From the NCBI GenBank assembly GCA_001931535.1, contig CP016211.1:6991703-7055702 (forward strand): a stretch of 64,000 nt of DNA. The letters are read 5' to 3'. Under the pieces are notes generated by a model, which worked only from the letters and a program-made list of their open reading frames with translations, was not told where the DNA came from and did no database searches. Position numbers and translations under genes: made by a program. Positions 36,000-45,301 of this stretch are shown here, piece by piece. Every line of letters begins with the position of its first letter. The stretch's first letter is position 1. This DNA is from Minicystis rosea (GTDB lineage: Bacteria > Myxococcota_A > Polyangia > Polyangiales > Polyangiaceae).

Positions 36000-37265
36000 T
36001 CAACTCGATGGGTTGGCAGAGAATTTATCGTAGCTTGGGGTCGTCGCGAAGGTGCTTTGCGTGCGACTCCCCATGAGCGAATTGGTGAAGTAGGAGGCGT
36101 GTTGAACCGCGAGGTTCATCAGGTGGTCCTGCACCTCCTGGTTCGTGATGTCGTACCCCTTTCGATTGGCGGAGGTAACCATCAGGGGCACGGCCTTGTT
36201 GATCTCGTCCGTGTAGCTGGCCTGTCGCGTGTTACCCACCCTCCTCAGAATCCCCTCCTCCACACGCTTCACCTCGGCGTCCGATTGCGGCGCAGCGGGT
36301 CCGAGCCGTGTCTGCATCCGGAGCAGGGCCGCGACAGACAGGTCGAACGCACGCTTCGCCGGACCGTCATCCTGCGAATCTGCTAGGTAGTCCGCGGGGA
36401 ACAGCCGCTCGACTTGCGGCCCCTGGGGCGCGGGCGCAGCCGCAACGGGCGCGGGCGCAGCCGCAACGGGTGCAACCGCCACGGGCGCAGCCCCACGCGG
36501 TCGACGTGCGGGCTTCTTCTCGTCCCCGTCCGGTTGCATGAGGTCGGAGAACGTGCCTCCACACTGGACCACCGGCGTCGCGCTCACCCTCTGCACGGGC
36601 GCCGCGCCGATATCCCCCACCGCGTACCCGCGCGCGACGCGATCTCCCATGGGCTCGCGCGCGGCGCGGGCGCCCATGATGTCGGCCTCGCGCTCGAGCG
36701 CCGGGTCCGTGTTGAGCGCCGCGCTCGCCATCCGCGACGTGGGACGCACGCGGCCGAGCTTCTGCTGCGCGGCGTGCCAGGCCTCGTGAGGCAAATACCG
36801 CTCTTGCCCCGGCGCCACGTGGATCTCCGATCCATGCGTGTAAGCCAGCGCGTCGAAGCGAGCGGGCGCCGCCGAGTCGTAGTGGACGCGCACGTCGTGC
36901 AGCGACACGCCCGAGAGGCGCTCCACGCCGGCCCGGAGCGCGAGGGGTAGCGCCGCGCGGCCTCCGTGCGTGGGAGCCGGCGCGGCGGACGCCGTGGCCA
37001 CCCTGCGCTGCACGACGCCATCCAGGATCCGGCGGGTGGCGCGGTTGCCGAGGGTCTGCTGGAGGGCGAGGACATCACGCGCCGAAGGCGTCGCCGCGCC
37101 TCGCACACGCTCGATCGCAGCCGTGGGATGAGAGAGCGCCTCGACGTCGGTCTGCGCCTCGGGGGCGCGCGCGGGTCGCGATGCCTGCCCGCCCTTCTCG
37201 GCATCGAGCCCCGAAACGACACCGCCGGAAGGCCGGCCCGACTTTGCGACATTGCCCTTCGACAT
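36000..37265 (-). CDS. eCIS-core (DUF4157) metalloprotease-like protein
   Basis: A 421-residue protein whose centre (about 105-175) is the eCIS-core/DUF4157 domain: ERLSGVSLHDVRVHYDSAAPARFDALAYTHGSEIHV...LPHEAWHAAQQ with HExxH (His160, Glu161, His164). Such domains occur in proteins loaded into or encoded with extracellular contractile injection systems. A Pro/Ala-rich linker (APVAAAPAPVAAAPAPQ) leads to a C-terminal region of about 130 residues without recognisable motif, the position of a possible effector. No contractile-tail genes are in the window, so it is an orphan here. No signal peptide. Confidence 0.8.
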   Translation of the reverse strand: MSKGNVAKSGRPSGGVVSGLDAEKGGQASRPARAPEAQTDVEALSHPTAAIERVRGAATPSARDVLALQQTLGNRATRRILDGVVQRRVATASAAPAPTHGGRAALPLALRAGVERLSGVSLHDVRVHYDSAAPARFDALAYTHGSEIHVAPGQERYLPHEAWHAAQQKLGRVRPTSRMASAALNTDPALEREADIMGARAAREPMGDRVARGYAVGDIGAAPVQRVSATPVVQCGGTFSDLMQPDGDEKKPARRPRGAAPVAVAPVAAAPAPVAAAPAPQGPQVERLFPADYLADSQDDGPAKRAFDLSVAALLRMQTRLGPAAPQSDAEVKRVEEGILRRVGNTRQASYTDEINKAVPLMVTSANRKGYDITNQEVQDHLMNLAVQHASYFTNSLMGSRTQSTFATTPSYDKFSANPSS

Positions 37266-37493
37266 CAGCCGAGCATGACATCGGGAGCGCTCGCGGGCGT
37301 CAAGCCCGCGCCGATGCGCCGGCTCGTGGCGTCGCACGGCACCACTGCATTTCCCGCTTCTGCGCGCCAGCGCGGCACGGGGTGGGCGATGGGTCGATGG
37401 GTCGATGGGACGAGACCGCGTCAGCCCATCTCGCCGGCGGGCGGCCCCAACGCATCTCCGCGCAACTCGCCTTCGTTCATCCGAGGGGTCGAT

Positions 37494-37955
37494 TCACCAA
37501 TACCGCACATGGATGGCAATGGCTCCGCCCTTGTCCGTCAGCCTGAAACGAGCATCGGCCCACGAGGGCGGCCCCAGTGACGCGGGAGCATCGTTGGAGG
37601 CGCCGGCGCCCTCGATGGGCTTCGGATACGGCAGCCAGCGCATGTCGAGCTTGCCATTGTCGTTCTCGTCGTGGATGACCTCGACGGCGTAGGTGCCGGG
37701 AGGCAGATCGCGAAAGGTCACGTCGAGCGTCGATTTGTCCAATCCGACCTTCTCCACCCGAATGGCCTTCTCGATCTTGGGCCAGCCGTCCTTGTCGTTG
37801 AAGACGGCGACGATGGCTCGCCCTTTGGTGTTGCGGAAGTCCAGCGCGCGCACCGACAAGCTCACCTTGTCTCCGGCGGCGCGCGCCTCGACTCCGAGCA
37901 CGGTGAGGCCGCACAGGACGAGGGCACCGAGGAGCGCGCGCATCCGATCGTTCAC
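37494..37955 (-). CDS. DUF2141 secreted protein
   Basis: A 153-residue exported protein with a signal peptide (ALLGALVLCGLTVLG...ARAAG) and a single beta-sandwich domain: GRAIVAVFNDKDGWP, DLPPGTYAVEVIHDENDNGKLD and the C-terminal WADARFRL match DUF2141. The GTG at 37955 is preferred because GGAG lies 6 bases upstream; an internal ATG is 12 bases later. The gene begins 20 bases after the Rieske oxygenase stop on the same strand, so both form an operon, though a mechanistic link is not known. Confidence 0.85.
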   Translation of the reverse strand: MNDRMRALLGALVLCGLTVLGVEARAAGDKVSLSVRALDFRNTKGRAIVAVFNDKDGWPKIEKAIRVEKVGLDKSTLDVTFRDLPPGTYAVEVIHDENDNGKLDMRWLPYPKPIEGAGASNDAPASLGPPSWADARFRLTDKGGAIAIHVRYW

Positions 37956-37975
37956 GAGGATCTCCCGCGGGCCCT

Positions 37976-39004
37976 TCACGGGGCCTCCTGCGGCGTGTGA
38001 GGCGAGCCATCGACCGGTGCTTTCCCGGCGAGCCGCGTCGCCGGGACGAGCGCGGCCACGCTCGGGCGCAGGTCCTTGTAATAGTAGCGGCGGAAGTGGA
38101 GCGTCGGGCCGTCGGAGGCGACGCTGCGTTCGTCCGCGGGAGGAGGCACCTCCGGCGGCTGCGACGATTGCACGATGGCGCGGTCCTCGAGGAGGACGAG
38201 GCGATTGTATTGATCCGCGAGCCAGCCCAGCGGGTTGTGCCGGAGGAAGGTGCGGGCCGCGACGAGGATCATGCGCACGTGCGTGTCGTCGATCGGGACG
38301 CAGTAGATGTGCATGCGCAGGCCGCGGTCGGGGATGGGGATGTCGAGCACCATGCCGTTCGGGCGGCGCCAATCGAGCGAGGCGCCCGTGGCCACGCCGT
38401 CCAGCTCGGCGTGGAAGCGGGCGCCCCAGGCGACGGGCTCGATGGTCATCGAGAGCCGCGAATCAGGCTTCATGCGCGCGCGCATGGCCCGACCGATGGT
38501 GCGGCGATGGACGAAGGGGACGTGCGGCGTGTCGAGCATGTTCTCCATGGCGCGCGTCCAGTGCGCTCCCCACACCTCTTCGTGGACCCAGCATGACCAG
38601 CCCGCGTCGACGAGCGCGGGCGGCGGCTCCGGCTCGGTGCCCGCAGCGTCGATGCCGGTGAAGATCCAGATCAGGCCGCCGATCTCGCGGGCCGGGAGCG
38701 CGGTCGCCGCGTAGCGCGCCCGCCGGGCCTCGGGCACGTCGTTGAGGGGGACGCTCACGCAGGCGCCGCCGCGATCGAAGGCCCAGCCGTGAAAGGGACA
38801 CTCGAGGCAGCCGCGCGCGTCGACCTTGCCGAGCGAGAGCGCGACGCCGCGGTGCGGGCAGCGATCGATGAGCGCGCCGACGCGCCCGCCGCCATCGCGG
38901 AACAGGACCACCGGCTCGCCCGCGAGCCGCACGGCGAGCGGCTTGCCGCGCAGCGCGCGGGCGGCGACGACCGGGGTCCAGACATTGGCGAAACCCTCGA
39001 ACAT
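37976..39004 (-). CDS. Rieske non-haem iron oxygenase
   Basis: A 342-residue aromatic-ring-hydroxylating-type oxygenase alpha subunit. The [2Fe-2S] Rieske motif is CPHRGVALSLG...CPFHGW (Cys49, His51, Cys69, His72); the mononuclear-iron motif is ENMLDTPHVPFVH. Overall layout is closest to the choline-monooxygenase/pheophorbide-oxygenase-like group instead of classical dioxygenases. GGAGG sits 9 bases before the ATG. It is divergent from a TetR regulator, with an operator-like site between, and co-transcribed with the DUF2141 gene. Substrate unknown; a reductase partner is not nearby. Confidence 0.9.
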   Translation of the reverse strand: MFEGFANVWTPVVAARALRGKPLAVRLAGEPVVLFRDGGGRVGALIDRCPHRGVALSLGKVDARGCLECPFHGWAFDRGGACVSVPLNDVPEARRARYAATALPAREIGGLIWIFTGIDAAGTEPEPPPALVDAGWSCWVHEEVWGAHWTRAMENMLDTPHVPFVHRRTIGRAMRARMKPDSRLSMTIEPVAWGARFHAELDGVATGASLDWRRPNGMVLDIPIPDRGLRMHIYCVPIDDTHVRMILVAARTFLRHNPLGWLADQYNRLVLLEDRAIVQSSQPPEVPPPADERSVASDGPTLHFRRYYYKDLRPSVAALVPATRLAGKAPVDGSPHTPQEAP

Positions 39005-39022
39005 GATCGGCGCCTCCGTTTT

Positions 39023-39039
39023 ATATACCAACCGTATCA
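39023..39039. promoter_or_regulatory. candidate TetR operator between Rieske and TetR genes
   Basis: ATATAC-N5-GTATCA is a near-perfect dyad in a short AT-rich island of otherwise very GC-rich DNA, about 20 bases upstream of the Rieske start and about 90 upstream of the TetR start. It likely overlaps the Rieske promoter. Confidence 0.5.
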
Positions 39040-39129
39040 TTAAACATGGCGCCCGCAAGGCGGGCGCGTTGGCATGTTCGGGGCGCTGTCTTGGATGACT
39101 CGATCGAATGGGCTACACTATTCGGGCCC

Positions 39130-39813
39130 ATGGGTCGCCCCACCGGCTCGCGCAATCCCGACTTCGAGGCCACGCGTGCGCGCCTCGCGGGCGCGGCGCT
39201 CGACCGGCTCGGCGCGCCGGACGGGACGCGCGCGAGCTTCCGCGAGCTCGCCGCAGCGGCGGGCGTGAGCGTGGCGACGATGCGGCACTACTTCGGCTCG
39301 CGCGAGGGGCTCGTCACGGCCCTGATGGAGATGAGCAACGCCGCGGGGCAGCGCTATCTGCTCGAGGTCGCGGCCGGGCCCATCGGGCCCGTCGCAGCGT
39401 CGCTGGCCGAGGTCCTCCGTCGCATCGGCGAAGGGTTCCGTCAGGGCGCGCTCGCGCGCATCCACGCCATCGGCCTCTCGGCGGGCCTGCGCGAGCCGAC
39501 GCTCGGGCCCGCGTACCTGAGCCACGTGCTCGATCCGACCATCGAGGCGCTGGAGGCTCGGCTCTCGCGGCACATCGCCCGCGGTGAGCTGCGGCCCGGC
39601 GACGTGCGCTACATGGCGCTGTCGCTGCTGACGCCGCCGTTCATGGCCCTGCTCCACCAGCACGCGCTCGGCGGCGCCTGCACGCGGCCGCTGTCGTACG
39701 AGGCGTTCTGCGCGGATCACCTCGCCGGGTTCCTGCGCGCATACGGCGCAGCGCCGCACGTCGATGACGAGGGTCGAGACCGGCCAGCCCCAGCTCGTCC
39801 ACGTCGTCGCTGA
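39130..39813 (+). CDS. TetR-family transcriptional regulator
   Basis: A 227-residue TetR-type repressor. The N-terminal HTH covers about residues 12-58 (RLAGAALDRLG...FRELAAAAGVSVATMRHYFGSREGLVTALM), followed by an all-helical ligand-binding domain. The ATG at 39130 gives the family-typical N-terminal length; upstream ATG/GTG codons would add non-homologous sequence. Divergent from the Rieske oxygenase, which it probably represses. The ligand is unknown, perhaps the oxygenase substrate. Confidence 0.9.
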   Translation: MGRPTGSRNPDFEATRARLAGAALDRLGAPDGTRASFRELAAAAGVSVATMRHYFGSREGLVTALMEMSNAAGQRYLLEVAAGPIGPVAASLAEVLRRIGEGFRQGALARIHAIGLSAGLREPTLGPAYLSHVLDPTIEALEARLSRHIARGELRPGDVRYMALSLLTPPFMALLHQHALGGACTRPLSYEAFCADHLAGFLRAYGAAPHVDDEGRDRPAPARPRRR

Positions 39814-39916
39814 CAGCGCCCAGCGAGGTGCTGGAGAAATTCGACGCGCTCGGCGTCACACCCACGTTCGGCCGGGTCCATCTCCGCGAACCCCGTCACG
39901 GAAAGCAGGACTCCCG

Positions 39917-40315
39917 ATGAACAAGAAGCTCGCGCTCGCCCTCTCCATCGCTGCCCTCGTCGCCGGCGCCGCCGGCACCAAGATCGCCGCCGCCGGCACG
40001 AAGCTCGCGGGCATCGTCCAGATCAACAGCACGGAGCGCTGGGCGCAGGGTGGCATGGGCTTCGCGCGCGCCACCAGCGACAACGTCGCGCAGATCGGCT
40101 GCCAGGTGCAGGTGGTCGACCTCGGCACGCCCTCCATGAACTGCGTCGCCCGCGACTCCGCCGGCAACGCCATCATCTGCAGCTCCGACGACCCGAACCT
40201 CATGAGCATCATGGGGGCCATCAATTCGGACTCGTACATCCACTTCGAGTGGGACGCGAACAAGACCTGCACCACCCTCTACATCGCCACCAACTCGGTC
40301 TATCAACCGAAGTGA
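39917..40315 (+). CDS. small secreted protein of unknown function
   Basis: A 132-residue protein with a clear signal peptide (MNKKLALALSIAALVAGAAG) and three or four Cys in the mature part (IGCQVQ, MNCVAR, IICSSDD, KTCTTLY). Small size and probable disulfides suggest an extracellular beta-rich protein. SYIHFEWDANKTC is the most distinctive segment. No family recognised. A well-formed intrinsic terminator follows at 40361-40391. Confidence 0.7.
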   Translation: MNKKLALALSIAALVAGAAGTKIAAAGTKLAGIVQINSTERWAQGGMGFARATSDNVAQIGCQVQVVDLGTPSMNCVARDSAGNAIICSSDDPNLMSIMGAINSDSYIHFEWDANKTCTTLYIATNSVYQPK

Positions 40316-40360
40316 TCCCCGGGCGCCCCCGCCCGCGCAAAGCACCTGCCATTGGCATCG

Positions 40361-40391
40361 AGCGCGGAGCCCGCACACGGCTCCGCGCTTT
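40361..40391 (+). terminator. intrinsic terminator after the small secreted protein
   Basis: A perfect 11-bp stem AGCGCGGAGCC / GGCTCCGCGCT with a 7-base loop, ending in TTT, 45 bases past the stop. A smaller hairpin CGGGCG-CCCC-CGCCCG precedes it at 40320-40335. Confidence 0.7.
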
Positions 40392-40497
40392 CGTGCGCCC
40401 ACGTGTTGCCCTTCTCGGGGACGACCCCCTCAGTATCTCGCTCGAAGCGAACGGCCCGCGCTGCGCCGCACACTCCCAACCACGCTCACATTTGCAT

Positions 40498-41421
40498 TCA
40501 AGGCCTGAGATCCGCAGCCTCGCCCAAGGCTTGCCGCGCGGCCTCCTCGCTCACCTGCGTGGCGCCCAGGTTGACGCTCTTCAGTCTCGTCAATCGCTTG
40601 AGCGAGTCGAGACCGGCATCCGTCACGCCGGTGTGGCCGAGATCGAGCTTCTCGAGATTGGGAAATGCGCTTAGCTGGTCGAGCCCGGCATCCGTCACGC
40701 CGGTGCCGCTGAGCTCGAGCTCCGTCAGTGGGAGCCCGGCCAGACGGCGCAAGCCCTCGTCATCGACGGCCGTGTTGCTGAGATCCAGAGAGCGAAGGGC
40801 TGGGAATCGGAGCAGATGAGAGAGGCCGGCGTTGGTGATGCGCGTCTCACTCAGTATCAACTCCTCCAAGCCGCGCAGATCATCGAGGCAGGCGAGGCCC
40901 GCGTCATCGATCGCCGTGTGCTCGAGAACCAGCTTGCGGAGCGCCGACAAACCACGAAGGTGCTCGAGCCCAGGCCCCACCACCCGGGTGCCGTACAGGT
41001 TGAGCTCTCGAAGCCGAACGAGCCCACGCAGGGAACGAAGGCCCGCGTCGGTCACCGGCGCTTCGACGAGATCGAGGTCCACCATGCACGGCAGATCCCG
41101 AACCGCGGCGAGCCCCTCGTCATCCGGCTCGAACCACGCAGCACACTCCGTGCTCAGCGCATATTCCTCATGGAGAAGCCGGACAGGCCAAGACAGCGGC
41201 CGCGGCGGACACGCACGCGCAGGCTCCAGGAAGCCAAGCCACCGAGGCCAAGATCTCGTTGCGAAGACGACGCCGCGATACGCCTCCACCTTCCACATGG
41301 CTCTACGGAGAAGCACGCTGCGGACGCCGACACCGATCGCAAGCAGGCCGGCAAGAAAGCCTGCGAGAAGCAGCCACCGGCGTAAGGATGGCCAGATGGT
41401 CGGCTCGGCAAGAGGCTTCAC
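40498..41421 (-). CDS. membrane-anchored leucine-rich-repeat protein
   Basis: About 307 residues with the GTG start used here; an ATG 135 bases upstream is possible but that stretch has poor codon bias. One N-terminal transmembrane helix (WLLLAGFLAGLLAIGVGV) is followed by about seven tandem LRRs of 23-24 residues (LRELNLYGTRVVGPGLEHLRGL, LEELILSETRITNAGLSHL, LEKLDLGHTGVTDAGLDSL), a cysteine-free pattern close to the RNI/GALA type. A protein-interaction role at the membrane is likely. Nothing adjacent suggests the partner. Confidence 0.75.
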   Translation of the reverse strand: MKPLAEPTIWPSLRRWLLLAGFLAGLLAIGVGVRSVLLRRAMWKVEAYRGVVFATRSWPRWLGFLEPARACPPRPLSWPVRLLHEEYALSTECAAWFEPDDEGLAAVRDLPCMVDLDLVEAPVTDAGLRSLRGLVRLRELNLYGTRVVGPGLEHLRGLSALRKLVLEHTAIDDAGLACLDDLRGLEELILSETRITNAGLSHLLRFPALRSLDLSNTAVDDEGLRRLAGLPLTELELSGTGVTDAGLDQLSAFPNLEKLDLGHTGVTDAGLDSLKRLTRLKSVNLGATQVSEEAARQALGEAADLRP

Positions 41422-41717
41422 ACATCTCGTCTGCCCTCGAATCGCGCGCACGTCAACATGATGAGAGAGTCGCGAAGCCGCGCATACAGGTAAAAGGAGC
41501 GCGCAAGCATCATGCAGTGACATCCAGAAACAGCGTGCCGCACACGGGTTCAACACCTGTCTGCGACACGCCCATGCTCCTCAGAATGGTTTGCGCACCT
41601 CAGAGCCTCTCGGGCTCCCTGCGTACGAGTAGTACGCTTCCGCCCTCGCGCCTCGGCGGGCTCGCGTCTCCTTGGCCGGCTCGGTCCGGTCTACTGGGAT
41701 AGGCTCTTTGCTCGCCC

Positions 41718-42353
41718 TCAATCCTCGGGCGGTTCCTCCTCGGGAGCGCACGCGAATGAAATTGGAGCCCCGGTATCGAGCGACAGGACCTCCATGGCGA
41801 GCGAAGGGAGATCCACGACCGCGCACGTGAAGCTGTCACGCGTGCGCGTGCCTGCCACCGAGCCGGGGTTCAGAAGCCAGATGGGCCCGTGGCGAACCTT
41901 CATGGGACGATGCGTATGCCCGAGCATGAGCACGTCGGCATCGAGCGCGCGCAAGGCACGCTTGAGCTTGCGTGGGATCTGCCCCGGCAGGACGTGCTCC
42001 TCTGGAGAGCCGGGCGCGGTATGCGTGAGCAGCACGCGCAGGCCGCCCCATCGACACGCCCGCTCGACCGGCAGCGCTTCGAGGAAAGCGATCGATTCCG
42101 CCGCGAGAATGGGCTCGCCCGCGTCCTCGTCACCTTCGTGAAACCGCCGCACGGCGTTGTCATCGTGGTTGCCACGCACGCACACCACGAGCTGCTCGCG
42201 CAGCGCTTCGATCACCCGATCACCTTCGGGGCCCTTCTCCACCATGTCCCCCAAGCACACGACCTTCTCCGCACCGCGCTCCTGCAGCACGTCCAAAGCG
42301 CGCATCAAAGCGCCGTAATCCGCGTGAATATCCGCAATCAGCCCGAGCCTCAT
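41718..42353 (-). CDS. calcineurin-like (YfcE-type) phosphodiesterase
   Basis: A 211-residue metallophosphoesterase. The di-metal motifs are complete: LIADIHADYGAL, CLGDMVEKGPEGD, VRGNHDDNAV, LLTHTAPGSP and MLGHTHRPM. The family hydrolyses phosphodiesters or phosphomonoesters; the substrate is unknown. The ATG at 42353 is chosen because GGAG (within an upstream in-frame ATGGAG) is 7 bases away; a start 12 bases earlier is possible. Stands alone and is divergent from the TPR gene. Confidence 0.88.
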   Translation of the reverse strand: MRLGLIADIHADYGALMRALDVLQERGAEKVVCLGDMVEKGPEGDRVIEALREQLVVCVRGNHDDNAVRRFHEGDEDAGEPILAAESIAFLEALPVERACRWGGLRVLLTHTAPGSPEEHVLPGQIPRKLKRALRALDADVLMLGHTHRPMKVRHGPIWLLNPGSVAGTRTRDSFTCAVVDLPSLAMEVLSLDTGAPISFACAPEEEPPED

Positions 42354-42636
42354 GAACCGCTCCATGCACGTCGCCCGACGAATCGAACCCCTCCGGCCCC
42401 TCGCCCGCGCGCGCGGCGCGCGACGAAAGGCCGGGACCATAGGGACAGCTCGTTCAAAAGGGCTTCAGTGCATGGGCGTGCCGGCGGCGCTGGAAGAGGC
42501 GGGCGAGCCTAGCGCATCGGCGGAGGCCGTGCCCGTGCATTCTCCAAGCGAGGTCGAGACATCGAGTCTCTCGATCCGTGCGGGCCTGGTCCACGAACGC
42601 CGGCCACGATACGATCACGGCGCACCGAGGTAGGAG

Positions 42637-43740
42637 ATGGCCACGACCGAGCCGACATTCGACGAAGAGCAATGGGAGAGCGCGGCCCGCACGCTCGATG
42701 CCGCCGCGGAAGCGCTCGCGCGAGGGAGCTTCGAGGCGGCAGGGCGCATGGCCGAAGAGGCAATCTCGGTGCTTCGCGAGGTGGTTGGAGACCATCACCC
42801 GGACACGGCGAACGCCCTCGACACGCTGGGTCTCGTGGCCGCCGAGCTCGGCCGGCCTCGTGAGGCGATTGACCACTTCCGCGCCGCGCTGGCGATCTAC
42901 GATCGTTATCAAACCGACGAGGAGGACGCGGCCGTGGTGCGCCCGTTGCGGGCGCAGACGCGGTTCAACCTGGGACAACACCTCTCCCGCCTCGGAGACT
43001 TCGCGGAGGCCGAGCGCCTCGTGCGCACCGCGATCGCGGAGGCCGAGCGCGCGCACGGCGCCGCGTCGCTCCCGCTGGCTTCGTTCCACAACGGGCTCGG
43101 GGTGCTGCTCCGTTTTGCGGGCCGTTATCGGGAAGCGGCCAGTGCTTACACCCGTGCAGAGGAGATCCGCACAGCCCACGGGCAAGCCACGCCCGCCGTG
43201 CATTGCCACAACCTCTCCGGCCTCGCCGCGGCGGAAGGCCATTATGCGATGGCGGAGGAGCATGCGCGAAGGGCCATTGCCCTCCGCGAGGGCGACGGCG
43301 ACGAAGGCGACATGCTCCTTCTGGGGGGCGATCTCTGTGGGCTCGGAGACGCCCTTGCCGGCCAGGATCGTCATGCCGAAGCCGAGGAGGCCTATCGAAG
43401 GGCGCTCACGCTTTATGCACGCTCCCCGCGCCCCCAGCACCCCGAGGTTGCCTATGCGCTGCACAACCTGGGAGACGCTCTCGTGGCGCTCGGCCGGCGC
43501 CACGAAGCGGAGCGCGTCTATCGCGACTCCATCGCTCGCAAGACCGCGGCCTTCGGCGGCGACCACTTCGAGGTGGCCGCGACGTTGAACAACCTGGCTG
43601 GTCTCCTTTCGGACGAGGGGCGGAACGAAGAGGCGCGCGCGGCGTCGGCGCGCGCCTTGGCCATCGTCCAGCAGCGGCTTTCCCCCGACCATCCGGTCCG
43701 AAAGGGGTGCGAGTCGCTTCACCGCGCGCTCTCGGTGTGA
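42637..43740 (+). CDS. tetratricopeptide-repeat protein
   Basis: A 367-residue soluble protein made of about eight TPR units of the kinesin-light-chain type (HPDTANALDTLGLVAAELGRPREAIDHFRAAL; HPEVAYALHNLGDALVALGRRHEAERVYRDSI; FEVAATLNNLAGLLSDEGRNEEARAASARAL). No catalytic domain, signal peptide or membrane segment. A scaffold role is likely; partner unknown. AGGAG lies just upstream of the ATG. It converges on the PHP gene, with only 28 bases between stops. Confidence 0.85.
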   Translation: MATTEPTFDEEQWESAARTLDAAAEALARGSFEAAGRMAEEAISVLREVVGDHHPDTANALDTLGLVAAELGRPREAIDHFRAALAIYDRYQTDEEDAAVVRPLRAQTRFNLGQHLSRLGDFAEAERLVRTAIAEAERAHGAASLPLASFHNGLGVLLRFAGRYREAASAYTRAEEIRTAHGQATPAVHCHNLSGLAAAEGHYAMAEEHARRAIALREGDGDEGDMLLLGGDLCGLGDALAGQDRHAEAEEAYRRALTLYARSPRPQHPEVAYALHNLGDALVALGRRHEAERVYRDSIARKTAAFGGDHFEVAATLNNLAGLLSDEGRNEEARAASARALAIVQQRLSPDHPVRKGCESLHRALSV

Positions 43741-43768
43741 GGGAGAAAACCATCCTCGTGACAGGCAC

Positions 43769-45112
43769 TCAACGTTTCGCAAAGGGGCAGTCGACGTACA
43801 CCGGCGCCGAATAACCACCGTCGACAGTCGCCCGCAACACGGTACATGCGCTCGGCGTCACCTCGATAGCCACCACCTCCCCATCCGCCGGTGTCGCCAC
43901 CTTCTCGCCGTTCCGATACACCGCAATCGCCCGCCCCCGCGCCCGCACCTCCACCCGATGGCGCGCCGGCCCGTCGATGCTGCTCCCCACCGGCGCAAAG
44001 GCACCATCTCCCCGTACCTCGAACGTACATGCCGCCGGCTGAAGGACACATGTCCTCCCCGCGCGAATGCCCTCGCGGATCCCAGCGTGCGATCGCTCGC
44101 GCGCGAGCACGAACGTCATCGGGCGAAGATGAAAGCTGTGGCTGTCCGTGCCGCCGACCGGCGTCATTCGCCGCCCGCGCGCGAGGATCTCTCGATCGAG
44201 CCGCGCCAGGACATGACGCGTGCTCTCGTCGGCGTCGCCCCGCAAGAGTCGATCGCGAAAGGCGCCTACGAAGAGATTGGCTGCCTCGAAACCGTCGGCC
44301 CACCGGTCGACCGCCTCGATCTCCGGGCGAAACGGCGGCGTGCCCGTGAACGGTTGCCAAGAGATGTCGAGGGACGCGAGCGGGAGGCCCCGATGCGTGG
44401 GCGTGAGCAAAGGATGGTTGACGATCAAGAGGCCACCGCGATCCGCAAAGGCATCGAAGAAGGCCCCGGGACGAGCCTTGGCGAGCTCGAGCGGCGTTGC
44501 GGCCAGCGCGCCGGGGACGTCGCCGAAGACCATGCCGACGTGGCCCGTGGGATCGATGTATTCGACACCGACATCGACGATGAGGCCGTCGTCGGGGCGC
44601 GCGGCGACGCGGGCGCGCAGCTCTTCGAGCAAGGAGACGACGCGCGGGCGCTGCTCGGGATCGGCGTAGAAGTCCGTGAAGACGTGCGGGACCAGCGACA
44701 CGAAATCGAGACCTTCGGCGCGCGCGAGGGCGATGGTCTCGGGGAGGTGGCGCGCCACGTGATCGGACCAATCGGGCGGGTTGATGTGGCAATGGAGATC
44801 GCCTGCGAGCACGACGTAAGGTGGGATGGCGGTCCGTCGCCAGTCGGGCGGCGGGCGCGGCGCCTGCGTCATCACGAGATCGGTGGCGGCATGCGAGAGC
44901 GTCGCTCCCTTGAAAAGCGCGCTTCCCTTCATCGACGCGGCGCCGATGGCCATCAACGACAGGCTCGCCAACGATGCGCGGCGAAGCGGCCTCCATCGAC
45001 GCCGCAGGATGATGCCCAGCACACGCCGCAGCGCGATGACGAGCAACGACACGAGGCTCACGAGGGCGAAAGCGAGGCCAAGACCGAAGGGAGCCGTGTA
45101 GTCGAGAGACAT
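43769..45112 (-). CDS. membrane PHP-domain metallohydrolase (CehA/McbA-like)
   Basis: A 447-residue protein with two N-terminal hydrophobic segments (about 8-30 and 45-60), then a PHP-type metallohydrolase domain starting VVLAGDLHCHINPPDWSDH. Further ligands are VPHVF, GLLIVNHPLL, and TPVGGTDSHSFHL. The last about 90 residues form a beta domain (GRAIAVYRNGEKVATPADGEVV). CehA/McbA-type enzymes hydrolyse carbamates or related esters, but this substrate is unknown. The ATG at 45112 is used; a TTG 15 bases earlier is the alternative. Confidence 0.82.
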   Translation of the reverse strand: MSLDYTAPFGLGLAFALVSLVSLLVIALRRVLGIILRRRWRPLRRASLASLSLMAIGAASMKGSALFKGATLSHAATDLVMTQAPRPPPDWRRTAIPPYVVLAGDLHCHINPPDWSDHVARHLPETIALARAEGLDFVSLVPHVFTDFYADPEQRPRVVSLLEELRARVAARPDDGLIVDVGVEYIDPTGHVGMVFGDVPGALAATPLELAKARPGAFFDAFADRGGLLIVNHPLLTPTHRGLPLASLDISWQPFTGTPPFRPEIEAVDRWADGFEAANLFVGAFRDRLLRGDADESTRHVLARLDREILARGRRMTPVGGTDSHSFHLRPMTFVLARERSHAGIREGIRAGRTCVLQPAACTFEVRGDGAFAPVGSSIDGPARHRVEVRARGRAIAVYRNGEKVATPADGEVVAIEVTPSACTVLRATVDGGYSAPVYVDCPFAKR

Positions 45113-45301
45113 CGGGTCTCGAGCCAACGCTCCACGGTCCGCGTTTCTGCCGGCGCGGCGGACATGCCGGCCGGCGCCGGAGAAAACGGGTGAATCGATG
45201 TCTCGACGGCCGGCGTGATGGGGAGCGGGACGCGGTCTCTCCTCGATGGAGGCCGGACACGCCCCGTGGCGAGGTGCGTTTGGGCAGGAGGGCCGCGCGG
45301 C

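Noticed and set aside
41469..41568. tRNA or selC-type tRNA gene
   Set aside because: Only the T-arm and part of an acceptor stem fit; D and anticodon arms and CCA are missing.
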